A stretch of 64,000 nt of DNA. Origin: Mycolicibacterium malmesburyense (lineage in GTDB: Bacteria > Actinomycetota > Actinomycetes > Mycobacteriales > Mycobacteriaceae). The number at the start of each line of letters is the position of its first letter. The first letter of the stretch is position 1. The notes beneath the pieces are model-generated. The model made no database searches, was not told where the DNA came from, and saw nothing but the letters and a program-made list of their open reading frames with translations. Position numbers and translations under genes: made by a program. Below, in pieces: positions 8,328 through 15,309 of the stretch. The stretch is taken from the NCBI RefSeq assembly GCF_001050015.1, contig NZ_CVTB01000188.1, positions 5,271 through 69,270 of the forward strand. The letters run 5' to 3'.

Positions 8328-9251
8328 TCAGTTGCCCCGCATCCATTCCAAGGGATCGCCCCGGCGAACATCGATGCCGTGGCGAGCCAGCATCGTGCGG
8401 GCCAGGCCGCGCCGGTGCGCGGAGTACTCCAACACGTGCGCGACGATGCCGTACAGCTGGAACGACTCCGGCGGATCGCACAGCGCGTCGATGACGATGT
8501 CCCCCATCCGACCGTCGGCGGCGTACTCGGAAACCATTGCCGTCCAGCGCTTTGCGATGTCGTCGTGGTGCTGGGCGAGCTGTTCGGCGGTCACGTTCTC
8601 GGGCGTCGTGGCCGTGCGATCGGGAAAGTCGCGACCGTCGATCGTGGCCAGCCACACCTGCTTGGTCCACACGATCGTTGCGAGTACCGCGCCGACACTG
8701 GGTTCCGGGCCGTCCCAGTCGAGCACCACCTGCCCGGGTGAGACCGGCTCCCGCCATTGGTCATTCGTCAAGGCCGTCGCGCGGTCGATGAGGTACGCGG
8801 TGTCAGCGACATCATGAGCCACCATCAGTCCGGAGATGTCTGGCTCCTTTGCGTCGCCTGCGTTGTCGAGCCACAGCGAGTGCGGCGGATGGAAGTGCAG
8901 CCCGTTCGGAGCGCTGACCCGGAATGCGACGTCGGCGGCCCGCGACGGCGGCACGCCGAACGTGCGCCGGAAGGCGCGTGAGAACACCTCGGTCGACGAC
9001 CATCCTTCGTCGGCCGCCACAGCGGCGACCCGCTCACCGTGTTGCAGTCGCCAGGCGGCACGCTCGAGCATGATGCGGCGACGCATCGCGGCGGGCGACT
9101 CGCCGGTCAGCCGACGGACCTCCCGCGAGAAGTGGAACTCCGAGGCGTGACTGCTGCGGGCCATGCTGTCCACGCCGCTGTTGTCGGCGTCGACGACCGC
9201 GTCGAGCAGTTCGCGCAGGCGGTCGCGGCGTGCTGGCTGGCTCACGATCAC
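8328..9251 (-). CDS. AraC-type HTH regulator fused to a DinB-like domain
   Basis: A 307-residue protein. Residues ~10-105 are an AraC/XylS DNA-binding domain with both helix-turn-helix units (MARSSHASEFHFSREVRRLTG and VAAVAADEGWSSTEVFSRAF). The C-terminal ~170 residues look like the DinB/YfiT four-helix bundle, with a conserved His segment (GIVAHVLEYSAHRRGLA) that would supply metal-binding histidines. DinB-like proteins are often thiol-dependent transferases or hydrolases, so the fusion could be a regulator that senses or processes a thiol adduct; that is inference. It is the first gene of a two-gene operon with the RibD-like reductase. Confidence 0.8.
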   Translation of the reverse strand: MIVSQPARRDRLRELLDAVVDADNSGVDSMARSSHASEFHFSREVRRLTGESPAAMRRRIMLERAAWRLQHGERVAAVAADEGWSSTEVFSRAFRRTFGVPPSRAADVAFRVSAPNGLHFHPPHSLWLDNAGDAKEPDISGLMVAHDVADTAYLIDRATALTNDQWREPVSPGQVVLDWDGPEPSVGAVLATIVWTKQVWLATIDGRDFPDRTATTPENVTAEQLAQHHDDIAKRWTAMVSEYAADGRMGDIVIDALCDPPESFQLYGIVAHVLEYSAHRRGLARTMLARHGIDVRRGDPLEWMRGN

Positions 9252-9300
9252 CGAGTATGGTCGCGCCGCTCGCGGATGGCCATGACGATTCCTGCTGCGT

Positions 9301-10146
9301 TCAACTGTCGAGGACCTCGTGGACCCGCGCCTCGACGTCGCGGTGGTCGCCGAGGTCGGTGAGATCGATTCCGAAGCGGTCGGTCAGTTCGGCGAGGACC
9401 TCGGCGGCGGTGTCGAACCGGACTCGTTCGGTGTCCCCGCCGCTGTGGATGGCCAGGTTGCGTCCACGCAGGTTCCACCGGGCGTCGTCGGTGACCAGCG
9501 CGACCGTCAGCCCGGTGACGAAACCAGACTCGGGAAACGTTGAGACGTACCAACTTCCGACCTGCAGATCGATCTGTGGTCGGGGCCGGGTATCGAACAT
9601 GTACAGCGGCTGCCACCCTCCGCGGATCTCCGCCTCGAGCAGATACCCCCCGTCGTGCTCGCGCAGCCGGTAGGGCTCGTGGCGGGTCGGCTGCACGGGA
9701 CCGGCCTCGAGCCGGATCGGCGACGACAGCGTCTGCCCGCCGAACCCGACGTCGACCAACCACGGTCCGTCCTCGCCGGGTATGCGCACCGACAGCACCT
9801 GATGCGTCTGCGCGGGCAACGCCCCCGATTGGTTCATCCACACCACCCGGCCCGCGAGGCGCTGCACGTCATACCCCAGCGCCTCGAGCACGTACCCCAT
9901 CAGACCGTTGTGCTCGTAGCAGTAGCCACCACGGCGACGGCGCACGAGCTTACGGGCGAGCGCTCCAGCGCTGAGGTCGACGACCGGAATGCCGAGGAGC
10001 GGGTCGAGGTTCTCGAACGGAATCGACCGGTTGTGCGCGGCCACCAGCTCACGCAGTGTGGACAGCGTCGGGTCCGTCGAGCCGGTGTGTCCGATGCGGT
10101 TCAGGTACGCGGCCACGTCCAGCGCGGCCCGCACATCCGTTGCCAT
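9301..10146 (-). CDS. nat: Arylamine N-acetyltransferase
   Basis: NAT transfers the acetyl group of acetyl-CoA to arylamines and hydrazines such as isoniazid through a cysteine intermediate. The 281-residue protein has the full catalytic triad: Cys76 in RRGGYCYEHN, His115 in PAQTHQVLSV and Asp132 in LVDVGFGG. The length is normal. In M. tuberculosis nat lies in the cholesterol-catabolism region; here it sits by itself next to the AraC-DinB operon, as I recall for M. smegmatis. A perfect palindrome lies 14 nt upstream of the ATG, suggesting dedicated control. The ribosome-binding site is weak. Confidence 0.95.
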   Translation of the reverse strand: MATDVRAALDVAAYLNRIGHTGSTDPTLSTLRELVAAHNRSIPFENLDPLLGIPVVDLSAGALARKLVRRRRGGYCYEHNGLMGYVLEALGYDVQRLAGRVVWMNQSGALPAQTHQVLSVRIPGEDGPWLVDVGFGGQTLSSPIRLEAGPVQPTRHEPYRLREHDGGYLLEAEIRGGWQPLYMFDTRPRPQIDLQVGSWYVSTFPESGFVTGLTVALVTDDARWNLRGRNLAIHSGGDTERVRFDTAAEVLAELTDRFGIDLTDLGDHRDVEARVHEVLDS

Positions 10147-10160
10147 GCCTCACATCTTGC

Positions 10161-10182
10161 GACCTCAACGGCCATTGAGGTC
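10161..10182. promoter_or_regulatory. Palindromic operator candidate upstream of nat
   Basis: GACCTCAA and TTGAGGTC form perfect 8-bp arms around CGGCCA, ending 14 nt from the nat start codon on the minus strand. A regulator bound here would overlap the promoter or leader. No hairpin-plus-T-tract is present, so a protein site is more likely than a terminator. The cognate regulator is unknown. Confidence 0.5.
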
Positions 10183-10273
10183 AACGTTTGTGGGCGGCGG
10201 CGCGTCGAATTCTGCGCCAGGGTCGCGATCTCGACCTACCCGCAGCCCTGCTGCAGATATCGGTGAACGAGGG

Positions 10274-10609
10274 TTACGGCTTACCGCGCGCCGGCGTCTG
10301 GTTCGCGACGCCGTGTCGCAGCGGGGTGTTGGCCTGCGCGGCCGTCGACTCCTGCACGGGTGAACCGCCGGCGGCGCCGCTCACCTCGGGCGCATTGTTC
10401 GGGTCGCCGGACGACGGCTCGGCGCCGTGCGTCAGCTCCTTGAGCCGCGCGTGCAGCACCTCGAGCACCGGGATGCGGTTGCCGTGCGCGGTCTCGTGGT
10501 CGAACACCGCACGCAGTTCGGGCTCGTCGAGCGCGCGGATGCGGTGACGCAACTCGGTGAGCGGCAGTTGGTCGTAGTCGGTGATCGGCAGGTCGTCGCT
10601 CTGCGCCAT
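10274..10609 (-). CDS. Conserved hypothetical protein with DLPITDYDQLP N-terminus
   Basis: The 111-residue protein starts at ATG 10609, preceded by GGAGA. The in-frame upstream extension reads through the neighbouring gene and is rejected. The first ~60 residues (DLPITDYDQLPLTELRHRIRALDEPELRAV) form a charged helical region of a type I have seen in small mycobacterial proteins, built on a DYDxLP motif. The C-terminal third is low-complexity, rich in Gly, Ala and Pro. No catalytic motif, signal peptide or membrane segment is seen. It lies 11 nt after the small membrane protein gene, so the two are probably co-expressed. Function unknown. Confidence 0.7.
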   Translation of the reverse strand: MAQSDDLPITDYDQLPLTELRHRIRALDEPELRAVFDHETAHGNRIPVLEVLHARLKELTHGAEPSSGDPNNAPEVSGAAGGSPVQESTAAQANTPLRHGVANQTPARGKP

Positions 10610-10620
10610 GCGCTGTCTCC

Positions 10621-10827
10621 TCAGAGGTGGGGTAGGCCGTCGGTCGGCGAGGGGATCGCTGTTCCCGACCCGTCGGCGCGTCCGCGGTACCGCACGACCA
10701 CCGCGGCGAGGGCGCCGATGGCGACCAGGGCCACTGTCGGCCACATCGCGGCCTGCACCAACCACACTCGTCGCTGCACCTTGAAGATGCGCTTCTGCGC
10801 GCGCCGCGCTCGGGACAACGTTTCCAC
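10621..10827 (-). CDS. Small single-pass membrane protein
   Basis: Sixty-eight residues from GTG 10827. A basic amphipathic N-terminus (SRARRAQKRIFKVQRR) precedes one hydrophobic segment (about residues 22-45, VWLVQAAMWPTVALVAIGAL...), then Arg-rich YRGRADG and a polar tail. The positive charge before the membrane segment predicts the N-terminus inside. It probably forms an operon with the 111-residue gene downstream (11-nt gap), and lies 52 nt downstream of echA1. No family recognised. Confidence 0.65.
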   Translation of the reverse strand: METLSRARRAQKRIFKVQRRVWLVQAAMWPTVALVAIGALAAVVVRYRGRADGSGTAIPSPTDGLPHL

Positions 10828-10879
10828 GCCCTAACGGTTGCCCCGGGCGGCGGCTACAAAACCCGTTGGGGAAATCCCG

Positions 10880-11653
10880 TCAGGTTCCCGTCCACTTCGG
10901 CGCGCGCTTCTCGGCGAACGCGATCGCGCCTTCCTTGGCGTCGTTGGACATGAAGACGGGTCCGAAGATCTCGACCTGCTTCTTCCACATCTCCTGGGAG
11001 TCCCAGTCGCGGGATTCGACGATGATCCGCTTGGTCGCCGCCACCGCGAGCGGGCCGTTGGCGGTGATCTTCTCGGCGAAGGCGATGGCCGCCTCCAGCG
11101 CCTGTCCCGGTTCGGCGAGCACGTTGACCATGCCGAGGTCGTGGGCGCGCTGGGCGGACAGGCTCTCACCGGTGAGGGCCAGCTCCATCGCGAGGCCGTA
11201 CGGGAGCCGCTGCGGCAACCGCAGCAGGCCGCCGCCGCCGGCCACCAGACCGCGCTTGACCTCCGGGATGCCGAACGCCGACTCCTTCGACGCCACGATC
11301 AGATCGGTGGCCAGGGCCAGCTCGCATCCACCCGCGAGGCAGTAGCCCTCCACGGCGGCGATCAGCGGCTTGGCCGGCGGGCGCTCGGTGAAGCCCAGGC
11401 CGCGACCCTCGATGGCCACGTTCTCGCCGCGCGCGAACGCCTTGAGGTCCATGCCCGCGCTGAATGAGCCGCCGGCTCCGGTCAGGATGCCCACCGACAG
11501 TCCGGCGTCGCCGTCGAGTCGGTCCATGGCGTCGGCGAGGCCGCGACTGACGTCGGCGTTCACCGCGTTCTTGGCCTGGGGACGGTTGATGGTGATGATC
11601 AGGATGCGGTCGCGCTGTTCGACAAGTACGACCGGTTCAGTGTTGTCACTCAC
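10880..11653 (-). CDS. echA1: Enoyl-CoA hydratase / crotonase EchA1
   Basis: A 257-residue crotonase-fold enzyme that hydrates trans-2-enoyl-CoA in beta-oxidation. Both acidic residues expected for hydratases are present: one in GGCELALATD and one in FGIPEVKRGLVAGGGG. The oxyanion-hole region is GGSFSAGMDLKAF. The length is normal for the family. By content and position (between the Rv0223c-like and Rv0221-like genes) it corresponds to M. tuberculosis Rv0222. It lies 64 nt downstream of the membrane kinase gene on the same strand. Chain-length preference cannot be read from sequence. Confidence 0.9.
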   Translation of the reverse strand: MSDNTEPVVLVEQRDRILIITINRPQAKNAVNADVSRGLADAMDRLDGDAGLSVGILTGAGGSFSAGMDLKAFARGENVAIEGRGLGFTERPPAKPLIAAVEGYCLAGGCELALATDLIVASKESAFGIPEVKRGLVAGGGGLLRLPQRLPYGLAMELALTGESLSAQRAHDLGMVNVLAEPGQALEAAIAFAEKITANGPLAVAATKRIIVESRDWDSQEMWKKQVEIFGPVFMSNDAKEGAIAFAEKRAPKWTGT

Positions 11654-11717
11654 GCGGATGATCGTAACGGCCCGCTAGGCGCACCATGCGGGCGCAGCGA
11701 CCGCGTGCGTACCGGTG

Positions 11718-12989
11718 TCACGGACCGTTGCCGCGGCCGCGGTTCCCCTCGTTTCCGTTGCCGCGGCCGTCGTTGCCGTTACCCCGGCCCTCCTCGCCTC
11801 TGCCTCCGTTGCCCCGGCCCCGTTCTTCTCTTTTCGGCTCGTCCTTTTTCTCCGCGTTCGGCGCCTCGAAGACCGGTACAGCGGGCGGTGGCGGCGCGGT
11901 TGTCGGCGGCGGTGGCGGGGGCGCCGGCGTGCTCGTGCCGACAGGTCGCGGCGGTTGTGTGCTCGACGACGGGTCCAGTGCCACCGCGAGCCCTGCGACG
12001 ACGACCACGACGAAGCCCGCGGCCGCCAGCAACAGCTTGCGCTCGCGGCTCATCGGTCGCCGCCGCGGCGCCGGAGCGACGAAGTAGTTGGCGGAGGGTG
12101 CGAGCGGTTCGGCGAGGATCTTCGTCGCCGGTCGCGGCGCCGACGCGGGCGCCGGCGCCGGTCCCATCACGAGTGCGGAGGGCGCACCCGACAGCGCGGC
12201 CTGCATGTGTTCCGCGCTGCCGAAGCGCTGGGTGACGTCCCGGGCCATGGCGCGGTCGATCGTCGCGGCCAAGGCCGGGTCGACGTCCGGGCGCATCGCG
12301 CTGATCGGAGGCGGCGGTGCGTCGAGGATGGCGTGCAGCAACGCGGCGGGATTCTCCTGCGGGAACGGCCGGCACCCCGTCAGCGCCTCGTAACCCATCA
12401 CGCCGACCGCATAGAGATCGTCGGCCACCGAGGCGGGAGCACCGGCGACCCGCTCCGGGCTCATGTAGGCCATCGTGCCGACGAGCTGGCCGGTGGCGGT
12501 GAGCGCTGACCCCGCGGTCTTGGCGATGCCGAAGTCGGCGACCTTCATCGCGCCGCTGTTCGGGGCGATCAACACGTTGCCCGGTTTGATGTCGCGATGG
12601 ACGACTCCCGCGGTATGCGCGCAGGCCAGCGCGCCGAGCACGTCACGGAGCATCGAGCGGACGCGCTGCGGCGGCATGGGCCCGAGGTGGATGTCGTCCT
12701 GCAGAGTTCGGCCGGGCAGGCGCTCCATGACGATGAACGGGCAGCCGTCGTGCTCGCCACAGTCGTGCACCGCCACGATGTTGGGGTGGTTCAGGCCCGC
12801 GGCGGCACGGGCCTCGTCCTCGAACCGCCGCCGCATGTCGGCGTCGGCGGTGAACGCCGGATACATCAGCTTGATCGCCACCGGCCTGCTCAATCGCGTG
12901 TCCCAGCCGTCGTGCACCTCGGCCATCCCGCCGCGACCGAGGACACCTCGCAATTCGTAGCGGTCCGCAAGTAGGTCGCGGACGTCCAT
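11718..12989 (-). CDS. Transmembrane Ser/Thr protein kinase (Pkn type)
   Basis: A 423-residue Hanks-type kinase from ATG 12989; an 11-residue longer start is possible. The cytoplasmic kinase domain occupies about residues 11-270: glycine loop LGRGGMAEVHDG, ATP lysine Lys40 in VAIKLMY, catalytic HRDIKPGN, metal-binding DFG and activation-loop GTMAYMSPE. A Pro/Ala-rich juxtamembrane linker leads to one membrane segment (LLLAAAGFVVVVVAGLAVAL). Outside the membrane is a Pro/Thr-rich stretch and a C-terminal tail of RGNG/RGNGN-type repeats with no recognisable sensor fold. I do not recall a kinase at this position in M. tuberculosis. A palindrome lies in its promoter region. Confidence 0.9.
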   Translation of the reverse strand: MDVRDLLADRYELRGVLGRGGMAEVHDGWDTRLSRPVAIKLMYPAFTADADMRRRFEDEARAAAGLNHPNIVAVHDCGEHDGCPFIVMERLPGRTLQDDIHLGPMPPQRVRSMLRDVLGALACAHTAGVVHRDIKPGNVLIAPNSGAMKVADFGIAKTAGSALTATGQLVGTMAYMSPERVAGAPASVADDLYAVGVMGYEALTGCRPFPQENPAALLHAILDAPPPPISAMRPDVDPALAATIDRAMARDVTQRFGSAEHMQAALSGAPSALVMGPAPAPASAPRPATKILAEPLAPSANYFVAPAPRRRPMSRERKLLLAAAGFVVVVVAGLAVALDPSSSTQPPRPVGTSTPAPPPPPPTTAPPPPAVPVFEAPNAEKKDEPKREERGRGNGGRGEEGRGNGNDGRGNGNEGNRGRGNGP

Positions 12990-13016
12990 GCGGATAAGGT
13001 AGCCGGACCCACCTAG

Positions 13017-13039
13017 GGACAAACGCCCGCCGTTTGTCC
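13017..13039. promoter_or_regulatory. 23-bp palindrome in the kinase/acyltransferase divergent promoter
   Basis: GGACAAACG and CGTTTGTCC are perfect 9-bp arms around CCCGC, 28 bp upstream of the kinase start. Its promoter-proximal position between divergent genes argues for a protein-binding site rather than a terminator. No known consensus is assigned. Confidence 0.5.
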
Positions 13040-13062
13040 TGCACAGCGGCGCTCCGCTAAAC

Positions 13063-13076
13063 TAGAACACGTTTCA
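13063..13076 (+). promoter_or_regulatory. KstR-type operator (full consensus match) before the acyltransferase
   Basis: TAGAACACGTTTCA matches every fixed position of the KstR consensus TNNAACNNGTTNNA. It ends 24 nt before the GTG of the acyltransferase gene. This predicts repression by KstR and induction by sterol CoA-thioesters. The effect on the divergent kinase gene is less certain. Binding has not been shown here. Confidence 0.7.
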
Positions 13077-13099
13077 GTTTTCGATCAGAGGGGGGTCCG

Positions 13100-13909
13100 G
13101 TGGCCACCGCCGAGTCCGAGGCGTCGCAGCTCACCAAGTGGGACCCGGGGCTGACCGAGCGCTTCTTCGCCGTCACGCGCCCGTTCCTCAAGCGATATTT
13201 CCGGTCCGAGGTGCGCGGCCTCGAGAACATCCCGGCGGGCGGTGCCCTGGTGGTGTCCAACCACTCCGGGGGCATGCTGCCGATGGACGTGCCGATCCTG
13301 GCCGCCGACTTCTACGAACACCACGGGTACGACCGGCCCATCTACACGCTCAGTCACGACATGCTGATGGTCGGACCGACCGGCGACTTCTTCCGCAAGA
13401 TCGGCTACATCAGCGCCAATCACGAGAACGCCGATCGCGCGCTGCGCTCCGGCGGTCTGGTCGTGGTGTTCCCGGGCGGTGACTACGACGTGTACCGACC
13501 CACGTTCTCGGAGAACGTCATCGACTTCGGCGGGCGGACGGGTTACGTCAAGGCCGCGCTCAACGCCGGTGTGCCGATCGTTCCGACAGTAGGCATCGGG
13601 GGACAAGAAACGCAGATCTTCCTGTCGCGCGGCACCTGGCTGGCCAAGCGCCTCGGGCCGATCGCGCGCCTGGCCCGGGCCAAGATCGTGCCGATCTCCT
13701 TCGGCTTCCCGTTCGGCCTGTCGCTGGTGGTGCCGCCGAACATCCCCTTGCCGTCCAAGATCGTCATGCAGGTGCTGCCGCCGATCGACATCGTGGCCGA
13801 GTTCGGCGAGGACCCCGACGTCGACGAGGTCGACGCCCACGTCCGCCGCGTGATGCAGCGTGCGCTCGATCAGCTCGCCACCGAACGACGCCTGCCGATC
13901 TTGGGTTGA
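13100..13909 (+). CDS. PlsC-type acyltransferase (LPLAT family)
   Basis: A 269-residue glycerolipid acyltransferase-like enzyme. Motif I is the NHX4D-type SNHSGGMLPMD (here NH-X7-D), motif III is VVVFPGGDYDVYRP, and motif IV is GVPIVPTVGIGGQE. No clear membrane span is seen, so it is probably peripheral. The GTG start follows a strong AGAGGGGGG ribosome site. It is predicted to transfer an acyl group from acyl-CoA to a lysophospholipid or other glycerol lipid. The KstR-type box directly upstream is unusual for this family and links it to sterol-responsive control. The alpha/beta hydrolase gene follows 42 nt downstream and may be co-transcribed. Confidence 0.85.
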   Translation: MATAESEASQLTKWDPGLTERFFAVTRPFLKRYFRSEVRGLENIPAGGALVVSNHSGGMLPMDVPILAADFYEHHGYDRPIYTLSHDMLMVGPTGDFFRKIGYISANHENADRALRSGGLVVVFPGGDYDVYRPTFSENVIDFGGRTGYVKAALNAGVPIVPTVGIGGQETQIFLSRGTWLAKRLGPIARLARAKIVPISFGFPFGLSLVVPPNIPLPSKIVMQVLPPIDIVAEFGEDPDVDEVDAHVRRVMQRALDQLATERRLPILG

Positions 13910-13951
13910 GACGGGTTTCGAAGGTTGATCCCGCGGATATGACGGACCTCG

Positions 13952-15232
13952 ATGAGTAAACGCCGTTTCCCGCTGCTGCGCGCAGTGGCCGAACTCGCCA
14001 ACGCCGCCAACGGTGTGCAGCCGCTTGGGCGCGAGGGCTACATCACCCTGCCGGTCTTCGCGTTCGGTTGGCCGACCACCGAGGCCGCGCCGCTGTACCT
14101 GGGCGGTTCGGTGCTCGACGCCGTACGGCGCGGCCTGCGAGGCGACTTCCGCGGCGCGCGGGGCCGGATCGCGTTGACGCTCACGGCGATCGCGTGGGCG
14201 CTGCTCGGCCTGATCATGTACCGCAACGTGACGTCGAAGCGGTACTTCGAGGAGCCGTTGCGCGAGGCACTCGGCGACGACTACGAGCGCGTGGCCTCGT
14301 TGTCGCAGCCCGCGCGTCGTCGCCGCCCCGTCACCGTGGGTATCCCACCGAACGAACTGGTGCGCCGGCGCTACGTCGAGCGGGCCAACACCGTCCAATA
14401 CGGTCCGCACGGCCGCGTCAACCGCGCCGACATCTGGCGGCGGGCGGACCTGCCGCGCGACGGGAAGGCACCCGTGCTTCTGCAGGTCCCCGGCGGGGCG
14501 TGGGCGATCGGCATGCGCAGACCGCAGGCCTATCCCCTCCTGAGCCACATGGCCGAGCGAGGCTGGGTGTGCGTGTCGATCGACTACCGGGTCAGCCCGC
14601 GGAACACCTGGCCGGCGCACATCGTCGACGTGAAACGGGCGCTGGCGTGGATCAAGGAGAACATCGCCGACTACGGCGGGGACCCCGATTTCGTCGCGAT
14701 CACGGGTGGCTCGGCGGGCGGCCACCTGTCCTCGCTGGCCGCGCTCACGCCGGATGATCCGCAGTGGCAGCCGGGATTCGAGGACGCCGATACGTCCGTG
14801 GCGGCCGCGGTACCGATTTACGGCCGGTACGACTGGGTGTCGGCGCGGGGGTCGGGTCGCAAGGAGTTCATCGCCTTCCTGCAGAAGTTCGTCGTCAAGA
14901 AGCGCATCAGCGAACACAAGCAGGTCTTTGTCGACGCGTCGTCTATCAAGCGCGTACGCCCCGACGCCCCACCGTTTTTCGTGCTCCACGGCCAAGACGA
15001 CTCGATCATCCCGGTGCAGGAGGGGCGCGACTTCGTCGAGGCGCTGCGCAAGGTTTCGACATCCACCGTCGCCTACGCCGAGATCCCGCATGCGCAACAC
15101 GCATTCGACTTCTACGGTTCGCCGCGCGCGCATTACACCTCGCAGGCGGTCGAGCGGTTCCTGTCCTGGGTGCACGCCGAGCACCAGACATCGACTGACC
15201 GATCGTCGCACCCAAAAACGGCCCAGGCGTAG
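13952..15232 (+). CDS. Membrane-anchored alpha/beta hydrolase, LipC-like esterase
   Basis: A 426-residue protein related to LipC further along the window. The N-terminal third contains a hydrophobic segment (ALTLTAIAWALLGLIMYRNV, about residues 70-90) that likely anchors it. The hydrolase domain follows: oxyanion PGGAW (instead of HGGG), Ser in TGGSAGGHLSSLA, Asp in FFVLHGQDDSIIP and His in PHAQHAFDF. It probably hydrolyses carboxyl esters or envelope lipids at the membrane; the substrate is unknown. It lies between the KstR-box acyltransferase and a hydrolase-cyclase fusion gene, all on the plus strand. Confidence 0.82.
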   Translation: MSKRRFPLLRAVAELANAANGVQPLGREGYITLPVFAFGWPTTEAAPLYLGGSVLDAVRRGLRGDFRGARGRIALTLTAIAWALLGLIMYRNVTSKRYFEEPLREALGDDYERVASLSQPARRRRPVTVGIPPNELVRRRYVERANTVQYGPHGRVNRADIWRRADLPRDGKAPVLLQVPGGAWAIGMRRPQAYPLLSHMAERGWVCVSIDYRVSPRNTWPAHIVDVKRALAWIKENIADYGGDPDFVAITGGSAGGHLSSLAALTPDDPQWQPGFEDADTSVAAAVPIYGRYDWVSARGSGRKEFIAFLQKFVVKKRISEHKQVFVDASSIKRVRPDAPPFFVLHGQDDSIIPVQEGRDFVEALRKVSTSTVAYAEIPHAQHAFDFYGSPRAHYTSQAVERFLSWVHAEHQTSTDRSSHPKTAQA

Positions 15233-15309
15233 CACAACCGGCCACTCGAGGACCTCCTCGCACGTACGATCAGCCAATGGTGAGGCCACCCGAGGTCGGC
15301 GGATCGTAG

